This document shows, piece after piece, positions 24,401 through 30,539 of a stretch of 31,008 nt of DNA. Each line of letters starts with the position of its first letter. The stretch's first letter is position 1. Source of the stretch: Acidimicrobiales bacterium (lineage in GTDB: Bacteria > Actinomycetota > Acidimicrobiia > Acidimicrobiales > Poriferisodalaceae); contig JAGQSP010000269.1 in assembly GCA_020439485.1 (NCBI GenBank), forward strand, positions 6,353 to 37,360. Reading direction: 5' to 3'. The translations under genes were made by a program, and so were the position numbers. Below the pieces are notes generated by a model that saw nothing but the letters and a program-made list of their open reading frames with translations, made no database searches and was not told the origin of the DNA.

Positions 24401-24798
24401 ACGCGACCGGCAAGGGCTACTGGTTCGTGGCGCTCGATGGCGGTGTGTTCACCTTCGGTCCCGACGCGCCGTTCCTCGGCTCGGTGCCCGAGGTCGTGCC
24501 TTACTCTCAGCTCGCAGCAGACGTCGTTGCGATGGCGGTCACCCCGTCGGGTAACGGCTATTGGCTGGTCGCTGCCGACGGTGGCATCTTCGCCTTCGGT
24601 GACGCCGAGTTCTATGGTTCGATCCCCGGCGTGCTGCCACCCGGTACCCAGCTCGATCAACCGATCGTTGGCGTCGTAGCCACCCCGACGGGTAACGGCT
24701 ATTGGCTTGTGGCTGCCGATGGTGGTGTATTCAGCTTCGGTGATGCCGAGTTCTTCGGCGCCGACCCGACCATTGGGCTCGTGGTCGGTCTGGCCTAG
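21496..24798 (+). CDS. Large secreted multidomain protein ending in six GYW repeats
   Basis: This protein of about 1100 residues has a signal peptide (about 1-36, RILARLLTVVVLATSLVV to ASAAP). Domains as read by eye: a concanavalin-like beta-sandwich (37-240, starting ADDFNGSSINTSLWKN); a fibronectin III-like domain (254-340, with MKVTWTTNEPTISKLRVNG and LTGLAPATTYNLTITSTD); an Ig-like domain (343-452, LGENTIEVTARDEFGN); a second concanavalin-like domain (458-675); a chitobiase C-terminal-like domain (677-753, VHYTTDGSTPT); a PKD-like domain (755-842, TVSAGADASIDPGATATLGG); and six GYW repeats (846-1100). There is no catalytic signature, so it is more likely an adhesin or glycan-binding protein than an enzyme. 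The start may be TTG 21496 or TTG 21508; neither has a strong ribosome-binding site. It lies between two related methyltransferase genes. Confidence 0.88.
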   Translation: MEPDLRTPKRILARLLTVVVLATSLVVIPATQASAAPVSADDFNGSSINTSLWKNSVASGASVSHTGAQAALLVPAGFTPYSPWVSGNRTATIYQEITDDDLDVVAAFATVPNEAYQIQGILVSDAANSTFIRFDVYFDGTAVHAFAAEPSVSTTPLIDTVVPNANHAKFVRVAYDNTSGNWTLFTSDVANPGAWADHGTFNRPMDLGRAAVFSGSSYTSAGQPVPGHVAFVDYFGPLPIPGAALGSGADSQNPVNSTPTIEATSSSMKVTWTTNEPTISKLRVNGGTAVTAETDTGTYGLNHEVMLTGLAPATTYNLTITSTDFNGRTDSDGSQASTQSDDGSPSIEFFYGDEQTVGARGDAQRWFNLIGNVADANQITSITYKLNGGASTAVNIGPSPSGAPRRLDAVGDFNVDVLLSSLTLGENTIEVTARDEFGNETSRTATVIKVDGEVVPAVGIDWSKVDDLGSSVSPVDGDWEIQGSGLRSVAPGYDRIIAIGDTSWTSYEVSTTFTVNSVTADRDDQPSNGAGVGVFVRWNGHNDSLLSGSRPAVGFYPDASADPTPFGALMWLADPDAPDPDEIQILEADTGQAIAQPAGSALDFAPGSTYNLRAKVEGNTYSLKIWTSGTSEPGSWLTYTADGDDPNSGSLALVAHETDATFGPVVITPRDPSGSSRAATPSVSPSGGVVGQSTTVAVDLPAGVVVHYTTDGSTPTPLSPVYTSSVPVASTMKFIAYQADKDPSNVLTANFTVNAAPTVSAGADASIDPGATATLGGSVTDDGATGSLDIAWSKASGPGTVNFANAGAASTTATFSVPGTYVLVLTADDGQEVRFDQVTVQVGGDGYWLANGQGRVVAFGDLENLGDLSGVQLGSPVSAIAANRTRTGYWLAQQNGAITEFGSSPDVGGLDVLNITPAFPIVDMAATSTGQGVYLLGEDGGVFAFGDAEFYGSTGNIALDQPIVSMANHATGKGYWFVALDGGVFTFGPDAPFLGSVPEVVPYSQLAADVVAMAVTPSGNGYWLVAADGGIFAFGDAEFYGSIPGVLPPGTQLDQPIVGVVATPTGNGYWLVAADGGVFSFGDAEFFGADPTIGLVVGLA
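24031..24795 (+). repeat. Six tandem GYW-type protein repeats (C-terminus of the large secreted protein)
   Basis: Units begin near GYWLAN, GYWLAQ, GVYLLG, GYWFVA, GYWLVA and GYWLVA. The last two are almost identical in protein (GNGYWLVAADGG(I/V)F(A/S)FGDAEF) and close in DNA, which points to recent duplication. The same array type ends the GH26-like protein. Confidence 0.85.
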
Positions 24799-24801
24799 CG
24801 A

Positions 24802-24842
24802 GTCGGCCGTCGCAGACTTGAACACGGTCTGCGACGGCCGAC
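24802..24842 (+). terminator. Strong hairpin after the large secreted protein gene
   Basis: A perfect 16-base inverted repeat (24802-24817 and 24827-24842) with a 9-base loop begins three bases after the TAG stop. The stem reads GTCGGCCGTCGCAGAC. No T-run follows, but the stem is very stable. It probably ends or insulates the upstream transcript before the next methyltransferase gene. Confidence 0.7.
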
Positions 24843-24875
24843 GAGAATCGCAGCCGACGACTCAGGACGTGCCAG

Positions 24876-26024
24876 ATGATCAACCGTTGTCCAGCCTGCG
24901 AAGGAACCAGGCGCGAATCCGTATTCCAGATGCGCGGCGTTCCGGTCTTCTGCAACGTCTTGTTCACCAGTCGCCAGGATGCCGAGGCTGCGGCGCTGGG
25001 CGACATCGACCTGGTCGTATGCCCTGACTGTTCGCTGTTGTACAACGCGGCCTTCGACGACCAGATCGTCGACTACTCGCCCGCCTACGAGAACAGCCTT
25101 CACCATTCGGCGGTGTTCCGGGACTTTGTCGAGGGTCTGGCAGACCGCCTCATCTCGACCTACGGGATTCGGGACGCCGACATCGTCGAGATCGGCGCAG
25201 GTGGTGGCCTGTTCTTGAACCTGCTCTGCGAGAAGGGCGCCAACCGTGGATTCGGCTACGACCCGTCCCACGACCCTCAGCGCTACCAGAGCCACCCGTT
25301 GGTGACCGTCGTGGCCGAGCCTTACCCCGAGACTCTCGATCATGCGGCCAAGCTCGTGTGTTCGCAGCATGTCCTCGAACACCTCACCGATCCGCGGACG
25401 CTCGTTTCGACCGTACGCCGATCGCTCGAAGACTTGCCCGAGGCCGTCGTGTATCACGAGGTTCCAGACGCCACGCACATGGTCGAACAGGTGGCGATCT
25501 GGGACCTGATCTACGAACACGTGTCTTACTTCTCGGCCACCAGCCTGGCTCAACTCCACCGCTCGTGTGGCTTCGAGGTTCTCGAAACCCGCACCGACTT
25601 CGGAGGCCAGTTTCTCTCGATCGAAGCGGTGCCCGGCTCGGTGTCCACAGAGGTCGTCGACCCGACAGCCGATCTGGAGCGAGCCCGGTCCTTCGGCTCT
25701 GACGCCGCAGCGCGTATTTCAGAGTGGTCTGATCGTCTGAGCGAACTCGTCTCCGACGGTCCCACGGTGATCTGGGGCGCCGGTTCGAAGGGCGTCCAGT
25801 TCCTCAACGCGGTCGATGGAGCCGACGCCGTAGTGGCGGCCGTCGACCTCAACCCGCACAAGTGGGGGCGCTTCGTACCCGGTGGCGGCCATCCGGTGAT
25901 CGGCCCCGACAGTCTGGTCGAGCTGGCGCCGAGCCACGTGATAGCGATGAATCCGATCTATGCCCAAGAGATTGCCGATCAACTGTCCGATCTCGGGTTG
26001 GCTGCCCGGGTGCACTCGATGTGA
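24876..26024 (+). CDS. SAM-dependent methyltransferase, C-methyltransferase family (paralogue 3)
   Basis: This 382-residue protein has four cysteines in two pairs (C5-P-A-C8 and C49-P-D-C52), SAM motif IVEIGAGGGLFL (about 103-114), QHVLEHL and YEHVSYFSATSLAQLHRSCGFEVL with Tyr213, Glu214 and His215. The C-terminal domain has VIWGAGSKGVQFLN, VDLNPHKWGRFVPGGG and IAMNPIYAQEIADQL. These segments align closely with those of the protein at 20149-21339, so the two are paralogues. It is probably a sugar-directed methyltransferase; acceptor unknown. AGGAC precedes ATG 24876 by seven bases. It is the last gene of the glycan block, 63 bases before wecA. Confidence 0.85.
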   Translation: MINRCPACEGTRRESVFQMRGVPVFCNVLFTSRQDAEAAALGDIDLVVCPDCSLLYNAAFDDQIVDYSPAYENSLHHSAVFRDFVEGLADRLISTYGIRDADIVEIGAGGGLFLNLLCEKGANRGFGYDPSHDPQRYQSHPLVTVVAEPYPETLDHAAKLVCSQHVLEHLTDPRTLVSTVRRSLEDLPEAVVYHEVPDATHMVEQVAIWDLIYEHVSYFSATSLAQLHRSCGFEVLETRTDFGGQFLSIEAVPGSVSTEVVDPTADLERARSFGSDAAARISEWSDRLSELVSDGPTVIWGAGSKGVQFLNAVDGADAVVAAVDLNPHKWGRFVPGGGHPVIGPDSLVELAPSHVIAMNPIYAQEIADQLSDLGLAARVHSM

Positions 26025-26053
26025 GCTGTTCAGCTTGCACGCTCGACACGCCC

Positions 26054-26079
26054 TAGCCTCTTTGTTCGACGGCAGGAGG
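26054..26079 (+). promoter_or_regulatory. Candidate -10 (TAGCCT) and ribosome-binding site (AGGAGG) of wecA
   Basis: TAGCCT at 26054-26059 fits TANNNT. AGGAGG at 26074-26079 lies eight bases before TTG 26088 and decides that start codon. No clear -35 hexamer was seen. Confidence 0.45.
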
Positions 26080-26087
26080 CACCGGGC

Positions 26088-27191
26088 TTGAGTGAACTGA
26101 GCGACACGTTGATCGTGCTCGGCACGGCCGTTGGTGGCACTGCGGTGCTGACCCCCATCGTTCGGCGCATCTCGTTCAAGGTCGGTGCCGTTGTCCAGCC
26201 CGACGCTCGCCGGGTGCACGAGGTGCCTACGGCCACCCTGGGCGGCGCGGCGATGTTCGCCTCGTTCCTCATGGCGTTTGCGGTTGCCTCTCGCCTCGAC
26301 ACGTTCTCGGAGGTGTTCAGCAGAACCTCCGAGCCCCTCGGTGTGGTTGCGGGCGCCGCCGTGATCTTCTTCGTAGGTGCGCTGGACGACCTGCGGCCCG
26401 TGTCGGCACCGGCCAAGCTCGCCGGGCAGGTGCTGGCGGCAAGCACGCTGTACCTGCTGGGCGTCACCCTCTTCTTCGTGCGTGTTCCCTTCGGGGGTTT
26501 GTGGGGTCTGTCGCCTGACATCGTCCCGTTGATCACCGTCTTTTGGGTGGTGTTGATGGCCAACGCCATCAACGTCATCGACGGCCTCGATGGGCTCGCC
26601 GCCGGCATCGTCGCCATCGCGGCCGGGGCGTTCTACCTCTACAACCAGGAGTTGCTCGATGCAGGGCTGATCAATTCGGCCAACGTGGGCCCGCTCATCG
26701 CGCTGGTTGCGTTCGGCTGTTGCCTTGGGTTCCTGCCACACAACTTCCACCCCGCCCACATCTTCATGGGCGACAGCGGTGCGCTGCTGTTGGGTCTGTT
26801 GATGGCGGCGTCCACCATGACCACCGGAGGCCGAGTCGTCGATCAGTTCTCGGGCCAGGTCTACTTCTTCTTTGCTCCGATGATCATCCCCTTCGTCGTG
26901 CTGGGTGTGCCGTTGTTCGACACGGCCTGGGCCGCGATCCGCCGGGCCCGCCAACGCGTTCCGATGAGCCAGGCAGACAAGAACCACCTGCACCACCGGC
27001 TCATGGCGTTGGGTCATGGACATCGCCGCTCGGTGCTCATCTTGTGGGGTTGGACAGCGCTGCTGTCGGGGGTCGTCCTGTATCCGACGATCACCGGCGA
27101 TGGTGACGGGGTCGTTCCGTTCGCAGTCGGAGCGCTGGGTCTGCTGCTGTACACGATGTTCCACGGTGGCATCCGGCGAACCGCCACCTGA
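26088..27191 (+). CDS. wecA: WecA/TagO/MraY-family undecaprenyl-phosphate sugar-1-phosphate transferase
   Basis: This 367-residue membrane protein has about 10-11 hydrophobic segments and the motifs of polyprenyl-phosphate HexNAc-1-phosphate transferases. They are the metal-binding pair Asp100-Asp101 (GALDDLRPVSAPAKLAGQ), NAINVIDGLDGLAAG at 159-173, HIFMGDSGALLLG and the cytoplasmic HLHHRLMALGHGHR at 300-313. The His-rich last motif is that of WecA/TagO rather than MraY. It transfers a sugar phosphate, usually GlcNAc-1-P, from UDP to undecaprenyl or decaprenyl phosphate, the first step of glycan assembly. In mycobacteria the homologue (Rv1302, rfe) also sits just upstream of the atp operon. 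It starts at TTG 26088, supported by AGGAGG. Here it may serve both wall polymer synthesis and the adjoining glycan locus. Confidence 0.92.
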   Translation: MSELSDTLIVLGTAVGGTAVLTPIVRRISFKVGAVVQPDARRVHEVPTATLGGAAMFASFLMAFAVASRLDTFSEVFSRTSEPLGVVAGAAVIFFVGALDDLRPVSAPAKLAGQVLAASTLYLLGVTLFFVRVPFGGLWGLSPDIVPLITVFWVVLMANAINVIDGLDGLAAGIVAIAAGAFYLYNQELLDAGLINSANVGPLIALVAFGCCLGFLPHNFHPAHIFMGDSGALLLGLLMAASTMTTGGRVVDQFSGQVYFFFAPMIIPFVVLGVPLFDTAWAAIRRARQRVPMSQADKNHLHHRLMALGHGHRRSVLILWGWTALLSGVVLYPTITGDGDGVVPFAVGALGLLLYTMFHGGIRRTAT

Positions 27192-27194
27192 AAA

Positions 27195-27224
27195 CTGCAG
27201 GTTTCGCGCATCTGAAGGTTGCGC
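27195..27224. repeat. Imperfect direct repeat downstream of wecA
   Basis: CTGCAGGTTTCGC (27195-27207) and CTGAAGGTTGCGC (27212-27224) differ at two of 13 positions and start 17 bases apart. They might be paired binding sites of a regulator of the atp genes, but could be chance. Confidence 0.3.
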
Positions 27225-27243
27225 CGAACATCGGCCGTCGAAT

Positions 27244-27267
27244 AGCTTGTGCATGTATTCACAAGCT
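27244..27267. repeat. Perfect 8-base inverted repeat between wecA and the atp genes
   Basis: AGCTTGTG-catgtatt-CACAAGCT is a perfect inverted repeat in an A/T-rich spot of the 153-base gap. A second small repeat (CCGGT-cagtc-ACCGG, 27268-27282) follows at once. It lies about 60 bases before the candidate -10 of the atp operon, so it could be an operator or a terminator for wecA. No T-run follows. Confidence 0.45.
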
Positions 27268-27328
27268 CCGGTCAGTCACCGGTCATTACATGCCGCGCGG
27301 CCTCTCGACCACGACCCCAACGGTCGGT

Positions 27329-27334
27329 TAGGGT
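27329..27334 (+). promoter_or_regulatory. Candidate -10 element (TAGGGT) of the atp operon
   Basis: TAGGGT ends ten bases before ATG 27345, and no ribosome-binding site precedes that ATG. It is a likely start of the atp transcript in leaderless or near-leaderless form. Confidence 0.4.
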
Positions 27335-27344
27335 TCCTCGCGGC

Positions 27345-27812
27345 ATGATTCATGCCAAGACACCGAGCGCCAAGACACCGAGCAATCGAACCGCTCAAAA
27401 CGATTCTGATCACCTGATGGACCTGGCCGCCAAGCGCGAACTCAACAACGGATTCGGCGACTCGCTTTCGCGCGCCTTCGAGCTCGCGGTGACGCCCGCT
27501 GTGTTCGCCGGATTCGGCTACCTCATCGATCGGCTGTTGGGCATCGTTCCGGTGTTCACGATCGCACTGATGGTCCTGGCAGTGTTCGGCGAGCTCGTCC
27601 TTTGGTGGTATCGCTACGACTACAAGATGTCGCAGCTCGAACAAGAACTCATCGCCAAGCGTTCGAGCGGCTCTGACGCTCAGGCCCCTTCGCAAGCTCC
27701 GGTCAAGGCGAAGGTCTTCGATGACGCCCGGCTGCCAACCGGCGTAACGCTCGACACCGCGCTTCCCACCGTCGACCCCTCGGGGGCGACCGAGCCAGAA
27801 GAGGCACGATGA
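27345..27812 (+). CDS. AtpZ/AtpI-like ATP synthase accessory membrane protein
   Basis: This 155-residue protein has two membrane segments (about residues 44-63 and 67-87: PAVFAGFGYLIDRLLGIVPVFTIALMVLAVFGELVLWW), preceded by FGDSLSRAFELAVTP and followed by a hydrophilic tail. This two-helix layout is that of the AtpZ/AtpI group encoded ahead of ATP synthase genes, implicated in assembly of the c-ring or in magnesium supply. ATG 27345 is taken as start because TAGGGT lies just upstream; ATG 27417 (MDLAAKREL) is the alternative. Its last bases overlap the next gene as ATGA. The match is by position and topology, so the exact family name is moderately sure. Confidence 0.72.
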   Translation: MIHAKTPSAKTPSNRTAQNDSDHLMDLAAKRELNNGFGDSLSRAFELAVTPAVFAGFGYLIDRLLGIVPVFTIALMVLAVFGELVLWWYRYDYKMSQLEQELIAKRSSGSDAQAPSQAPVKAKVFDDARLPTGVTLDTALPTVDPSGATEPEEAR

Positions 27813-28261
27813 GCGATCTGATGACGACTCGGCTCGAGGGCCCCGCACCCGAGCAGCAGATTGCGCTCGACATGGTCAAGCGTGCGCTGCCCGTGGTGCC
27901 CGTACTGCTCCTGCTCACCCTCGGCATCTGGGGCGTCAACGGCGCTTTGTCCGCCGGCTACGGCGTCGCGCTCATCTTGCTCAACTTTCTTCTCGCTGCG
28001 GGCCTGTTGGCCTGGAGCGCCCGCATCTCCCTCGGCATGTTGATGGGGGCCGCCCTGTTCGGCTTCCTGATACGCCTGGGACTGATTTCGCTGGCCATCT
28101 GGTTGGTGAAAGACGCATCGTGGGTCGAGCTGGTTCCGCTCGGCCTGACGGTCATCGTCACCCATCTCGGGCTTTTGGTCTGGGAAACGCGCTACGTTTC
28201 TGCGTCGCTTGCCTTTCCCGGTCTCAAGCCTTCAACCGACAACTCAAAGAACCAGAGGTAG
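27809..28261 (+). CDS. atpI: ATP synthase protein I-like four-helix membrane protein
   Basis: This 150-residue protein has four hydrophobic segments (about 27-45, 50-69, 75-98 and 104-124) with RISLGMLMGAALFGFLIRLGLISLAIWLVK in the middle, the pattern of ATP synthase subunit I, a non-structural helper of c-ring assembly. It overlaps the preceding gene by four bases (ATGA) and is followed six bases later by atpB, so it is translated as part of the operon. In M. tuberculosis a small membrane protein (Rv1303) occupies this position. Confidence 0.8.
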   Translation: MSDLMTTRLEGPAPEQQIALDMVKRALPVVPVLLLLTLGIWGVNGALSAGYGVALILLNFLLAAGLLAWSARISLGMLMGAALFGFLIRLGLISLAIWLVKDASWVELVPLGLTVIVTHLGLLVWETRYVSASLAFPGLKPSTDNSKNQR

Positions 28262-28267
28262 ACGAAG

Positions 28268-29050
28268 GTGATCTTCGGTCTCGAGTTCCCAACAATCGAA
28301 CATCTAGTCGAGTGGCCCGGATTCTGGGGCGACACGACCGGCTCGGGCGATTGGCATGCACTTAACAAGATCGGCCTGTCGGCGCTCATCGCCACGGCGA
28401 CCACCCTGGCGATCTACTTCATCGCGGCCAGCAAGGCCAAGACCCGCATGGTGCCATCCGGCGTGCAGACCATCGCCGAGGCGGGCATCGACTTCATCGA
28501 CAACGGCATCATCGATCAGACGATGGGCGAAGAGGGCAGGGGCTGGAACCCGTTCCTGTTGTCGATCTTCAGCTTCGTTCTGATCACGAACCTGTTCGAG
28601 ATCATCCCCGGTTGGCAGATGCCCGGCAACGCACGCATGGCCTTCCCGGCACTTCTTGCCCTCGTGGTGTGGGTTGCCTTCATCGGAACCGGCATCAAGC
28701 ACCAGGGCCCGGCCTACTTCAAGAACGCGGTCATACCGCCCGGCGTGCCGGGTGCGCTCTTGCCGCTCGTGGCTCTGATCGAGTTCGTCTCGACCTTCCT
28801 GGTCCGCCCCTTCTCGTTGGCCGTGCGACTCTTCGCCAACATGCTCGCCGGGCACATCCTGCTCGTCACCTTCGTGGTTCTGTGCGAATCGCTCTGGACC
28901 ACCGAGTGGTTTGCGGTGTTCTTGCCGCTGCCGTTCATCATGCTGGTGTTGCTCACCGGGTTCGAGCTCATGGTCTCGTTCCTTCAGGCATACATCTTCA
29001 CGATCCTGGCGGCCGTCTACATCGGCTCGTCGCTGCACGCGGATCACTGA
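28268..29050 (+). CDS. atpB: ATP synthase F0 subunit a
   Basis: This 260-residue membrane protein forms the proton half-channels of the F0 motor. The essential arginine is Arg187 in SLAVRLFANMLAGHILL, equivalent to E. coli Arg210. NPFLLSIFSFVLITNLFEIIPG (about 94-115) is the other typical segment. It starts at GTG 28268, with AGAGG about eight bases upstream, six bases after atpI. It is followed by an 86-base gap containing two hairpins before atpE. Confidence 0.95.
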   Translation: MIFGLEFPTIEHLVEWPGFWGDTTGSGDWHALNKIGLSALIATATTLAIYFIAASKAKTRMVPSGVQTIAEAGIDFIDNGIIDQTMGEEGRGWNPFLLSIFSFVLITNLFEIIPGWQMPGNARMAFPALLALVVWVAFIGTGIKHQGPAYFKNAVIPPGVPGALLPLVALIEFVSTFLVRPFSLAVRLFANMLAGHILLVTFVVLCESLWTTEWFAVFLPLPFIMLVLLTGFELMVSFLQAYIFTILAAVYIGSSLHADH

Positions 29051-29071
29051 TTTACAACTGTTCGACCCAAT

Positions 29072-29394
<323 letters not shown>

Positions 29395-29411
29395 TCCAGG
29401 AGACTTAGCCG

Positions 29412-29939
29412 ATGAACATCCAACTAATCGCCGCGGAGGGGCCTAACAACCCGATCCTCCCGGTGACAAACGAGATCATCTGGGGCAGCATCTCCTTCTT
29501 CTTGCTCTTGGTGCTGTTGGCCAAGCTGGCCTATCCGGCCATGCGCAAGGCCATGGACGACCGTTCTGCGAAGATCCAGGGCGATCTCGACGCGGCAGAA
29601 AACGCCAAGGCCGAGGCCGAGGCTCTGCGCGCCGAGTACGACGCCAAGATCGCCGAGGCCAAGGCCGAGGCATCGAGGATCCTCGAAGAAGCCCGCGCCG
29701 AGGCCGAGGCTGTCCGCTCCGAGCGCATCGGCGCCATCGACGGTGAAATCGCCGCCATGCGCGCCCAGGCCGATGCCGACATCGAGGCTGCCAAGGCCCG
29801 TGCCATGAGCGAGATGCGCTCGCAGGTCACCGCACTTGCGGTTGGTGCTGCAGAACGCATCGTCGAGCAGTCGCTCGACGCCGACGCCCAGGCTCAGCTG
29901 GTCAACAACTTCATCGACCGGGTCGGCGCCCAGAACTGA
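29412..29939 (+). CDS. atpF: ATP synthase F0 subunit b
   Basis: This 175-residue protein has one N-terminal membrane helix (about 20-40: IIWGSISFFLLLVLLAKLAYP) followed by a long Ala/Glu/Lys/Arg-rich coiled coil (45-150), the peripheral stalk that holds F1 to F0. AMDDRSAKIQGDLDAAENAK after the membrane helix is typical. CAGGAGA (29398-29404) precedes ATG 29412 by seven bases. It is a plain b subunit, not the b-delta fusion found in mycobacteria, since a separate delta gene follows. Confidence 0.95.
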   Translation: MNIQLIAAEGPNNPILPVTNEIIWGSISFFLLLVLLAKLAYPAMRKAMDDRSAKIQGDLDAAENAKAEAEALRAEYDAKIAEAKAEASRILEEARAEAEAVRSERIGAIDGEIAAMRAQADADIEAAKARAMSEMRSQVTALAVGAAERIVEQSLDADAQAQLVNNFIDRVGAQN

Positions 29940-29974
29940 CAGGGTCACGCCGGCCGAGGTCGGCTCACCACTAG

Positions 29975-30002
29975 CGGCCCGAGGGCCGCAATCAACGAGG
30001 AA
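29975..30002 (+). promoter_or_regulatory. Hairpin-plus-ribosome-binding-site leader of atpH (copy 2)
   Basis: GCGGCC-cgag-GGCCGC (29974-29989) is followed by CAATCAAC and AGGAA, eleven bases before ATG 30014. Against the atpE leader it shows a two-base loop deletion, T to C in the stem (turning a G-U pair into G-C) and one A to G change. Confidence 0.6.
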
Positions 30003-30013
30003 CACACGTATCG

Positions 30014-30535
30014 ATGAGTGACAAGATCGACGGCTACGCCGCAGCGGTTACCGCCGTGGCATCGTCAGAGGGCATCCTCGACAGCATCGCCGACGAGTTC
30101 TACCGGTTCGCGCGCGCTGTCGAGTCCAGCGACGAACTGCGAGAAACCCTTAGCGACCGCAACCTTCCGTCGGGGCGGCGCCTGGGTATCGTCGACGACC
30201 TGCTGAAGAGTGCGCATCCGGTCACCACCAGCCTGGTGGCGATGCTGGTCAGCGCCGAGCGAGTTGGCGACATCGCCGAGATCGCCAATCGGGTCACCTC
30301 GATGGCAGCCGAGGCTCGCGGACAACGCGTCGCCGAGGTTCGCAGCGCCATTCCTCTTTCCCAAGACCAAATCGACCGCCTGTCCGATGCTCTGGGTCGG
30401 GCCACGGGCAATCCGGTCGATGTCAAGGTCATCATCGATCCGACCGTTCTGGGTGGCCTCGTCGCCCAGGTCGGCGACACCGTCATCGACGGGTCTGTGA
30501 AGACCCGTCTCGAGAAGCTCAAGGAACGGGTCTGA
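30014..30535 (+). CDS. atpH: ATP synthase F1 subunit delta
   Basis: This 173-residue protein links the F1 head to the b stalk. It has the N-terminal helical domain (YAAAVTAVASSEG, LRETLSDRNLPSGRRLGIVDDLL) and the family's C-terminal signature (GNPVDVKVIIDPTVLGGLVAQVGDTVIDGSVKTRLEKLKE, residues about 132-171). The length is usual for the family. Its presence as a separate gene of ordinary size differs from the mycobacterial b-delta fusion. It is preceded by the copy-2 leader and is followed four bases later by atpA. Confidence 0.95.
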   Translation: MSDKIDGYAAAVTAVASSEGILDSIADEFYRFARAVESSDELRETLSDRNLPSGRRLGIVDDLLKSAHPVTTSLVAMLVSAERVGDIAEIANRVTSMAAEARGQRVAEVRSAIPLSQDQIDRLSDALGRATGNPVDVKVIIDPTVLGGLVAQVGDTVIDGSVKTRLEKLKERV

Positions 30536-30539
30536 GACA

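Noticed and set aside
24031..24795. Repeated DNA segments that could suggest a CRISPR array or insertion element
   Set aside because: The repeats are in frame, about 120 bases long and encode the GYW protein units. There are no short identical repeats with unique spacers and no terminal inverted repeats.
4643..26050. Insertion by a mobile element with attachment sites
   Set aside because: No integrase, transposase, tRNA gene or flanking direct repeat was seen at either border, so the mechanism of insertion cannot be claimed.
25719..27254. A 511-residue open frame on the minus strand
   Set aside because: It is antisense to the methyltransferase and wecA. The product is rich in His, Gln, Arg and Asp with no fold-like pattern, while both plus-strand genes have conserved motifs.
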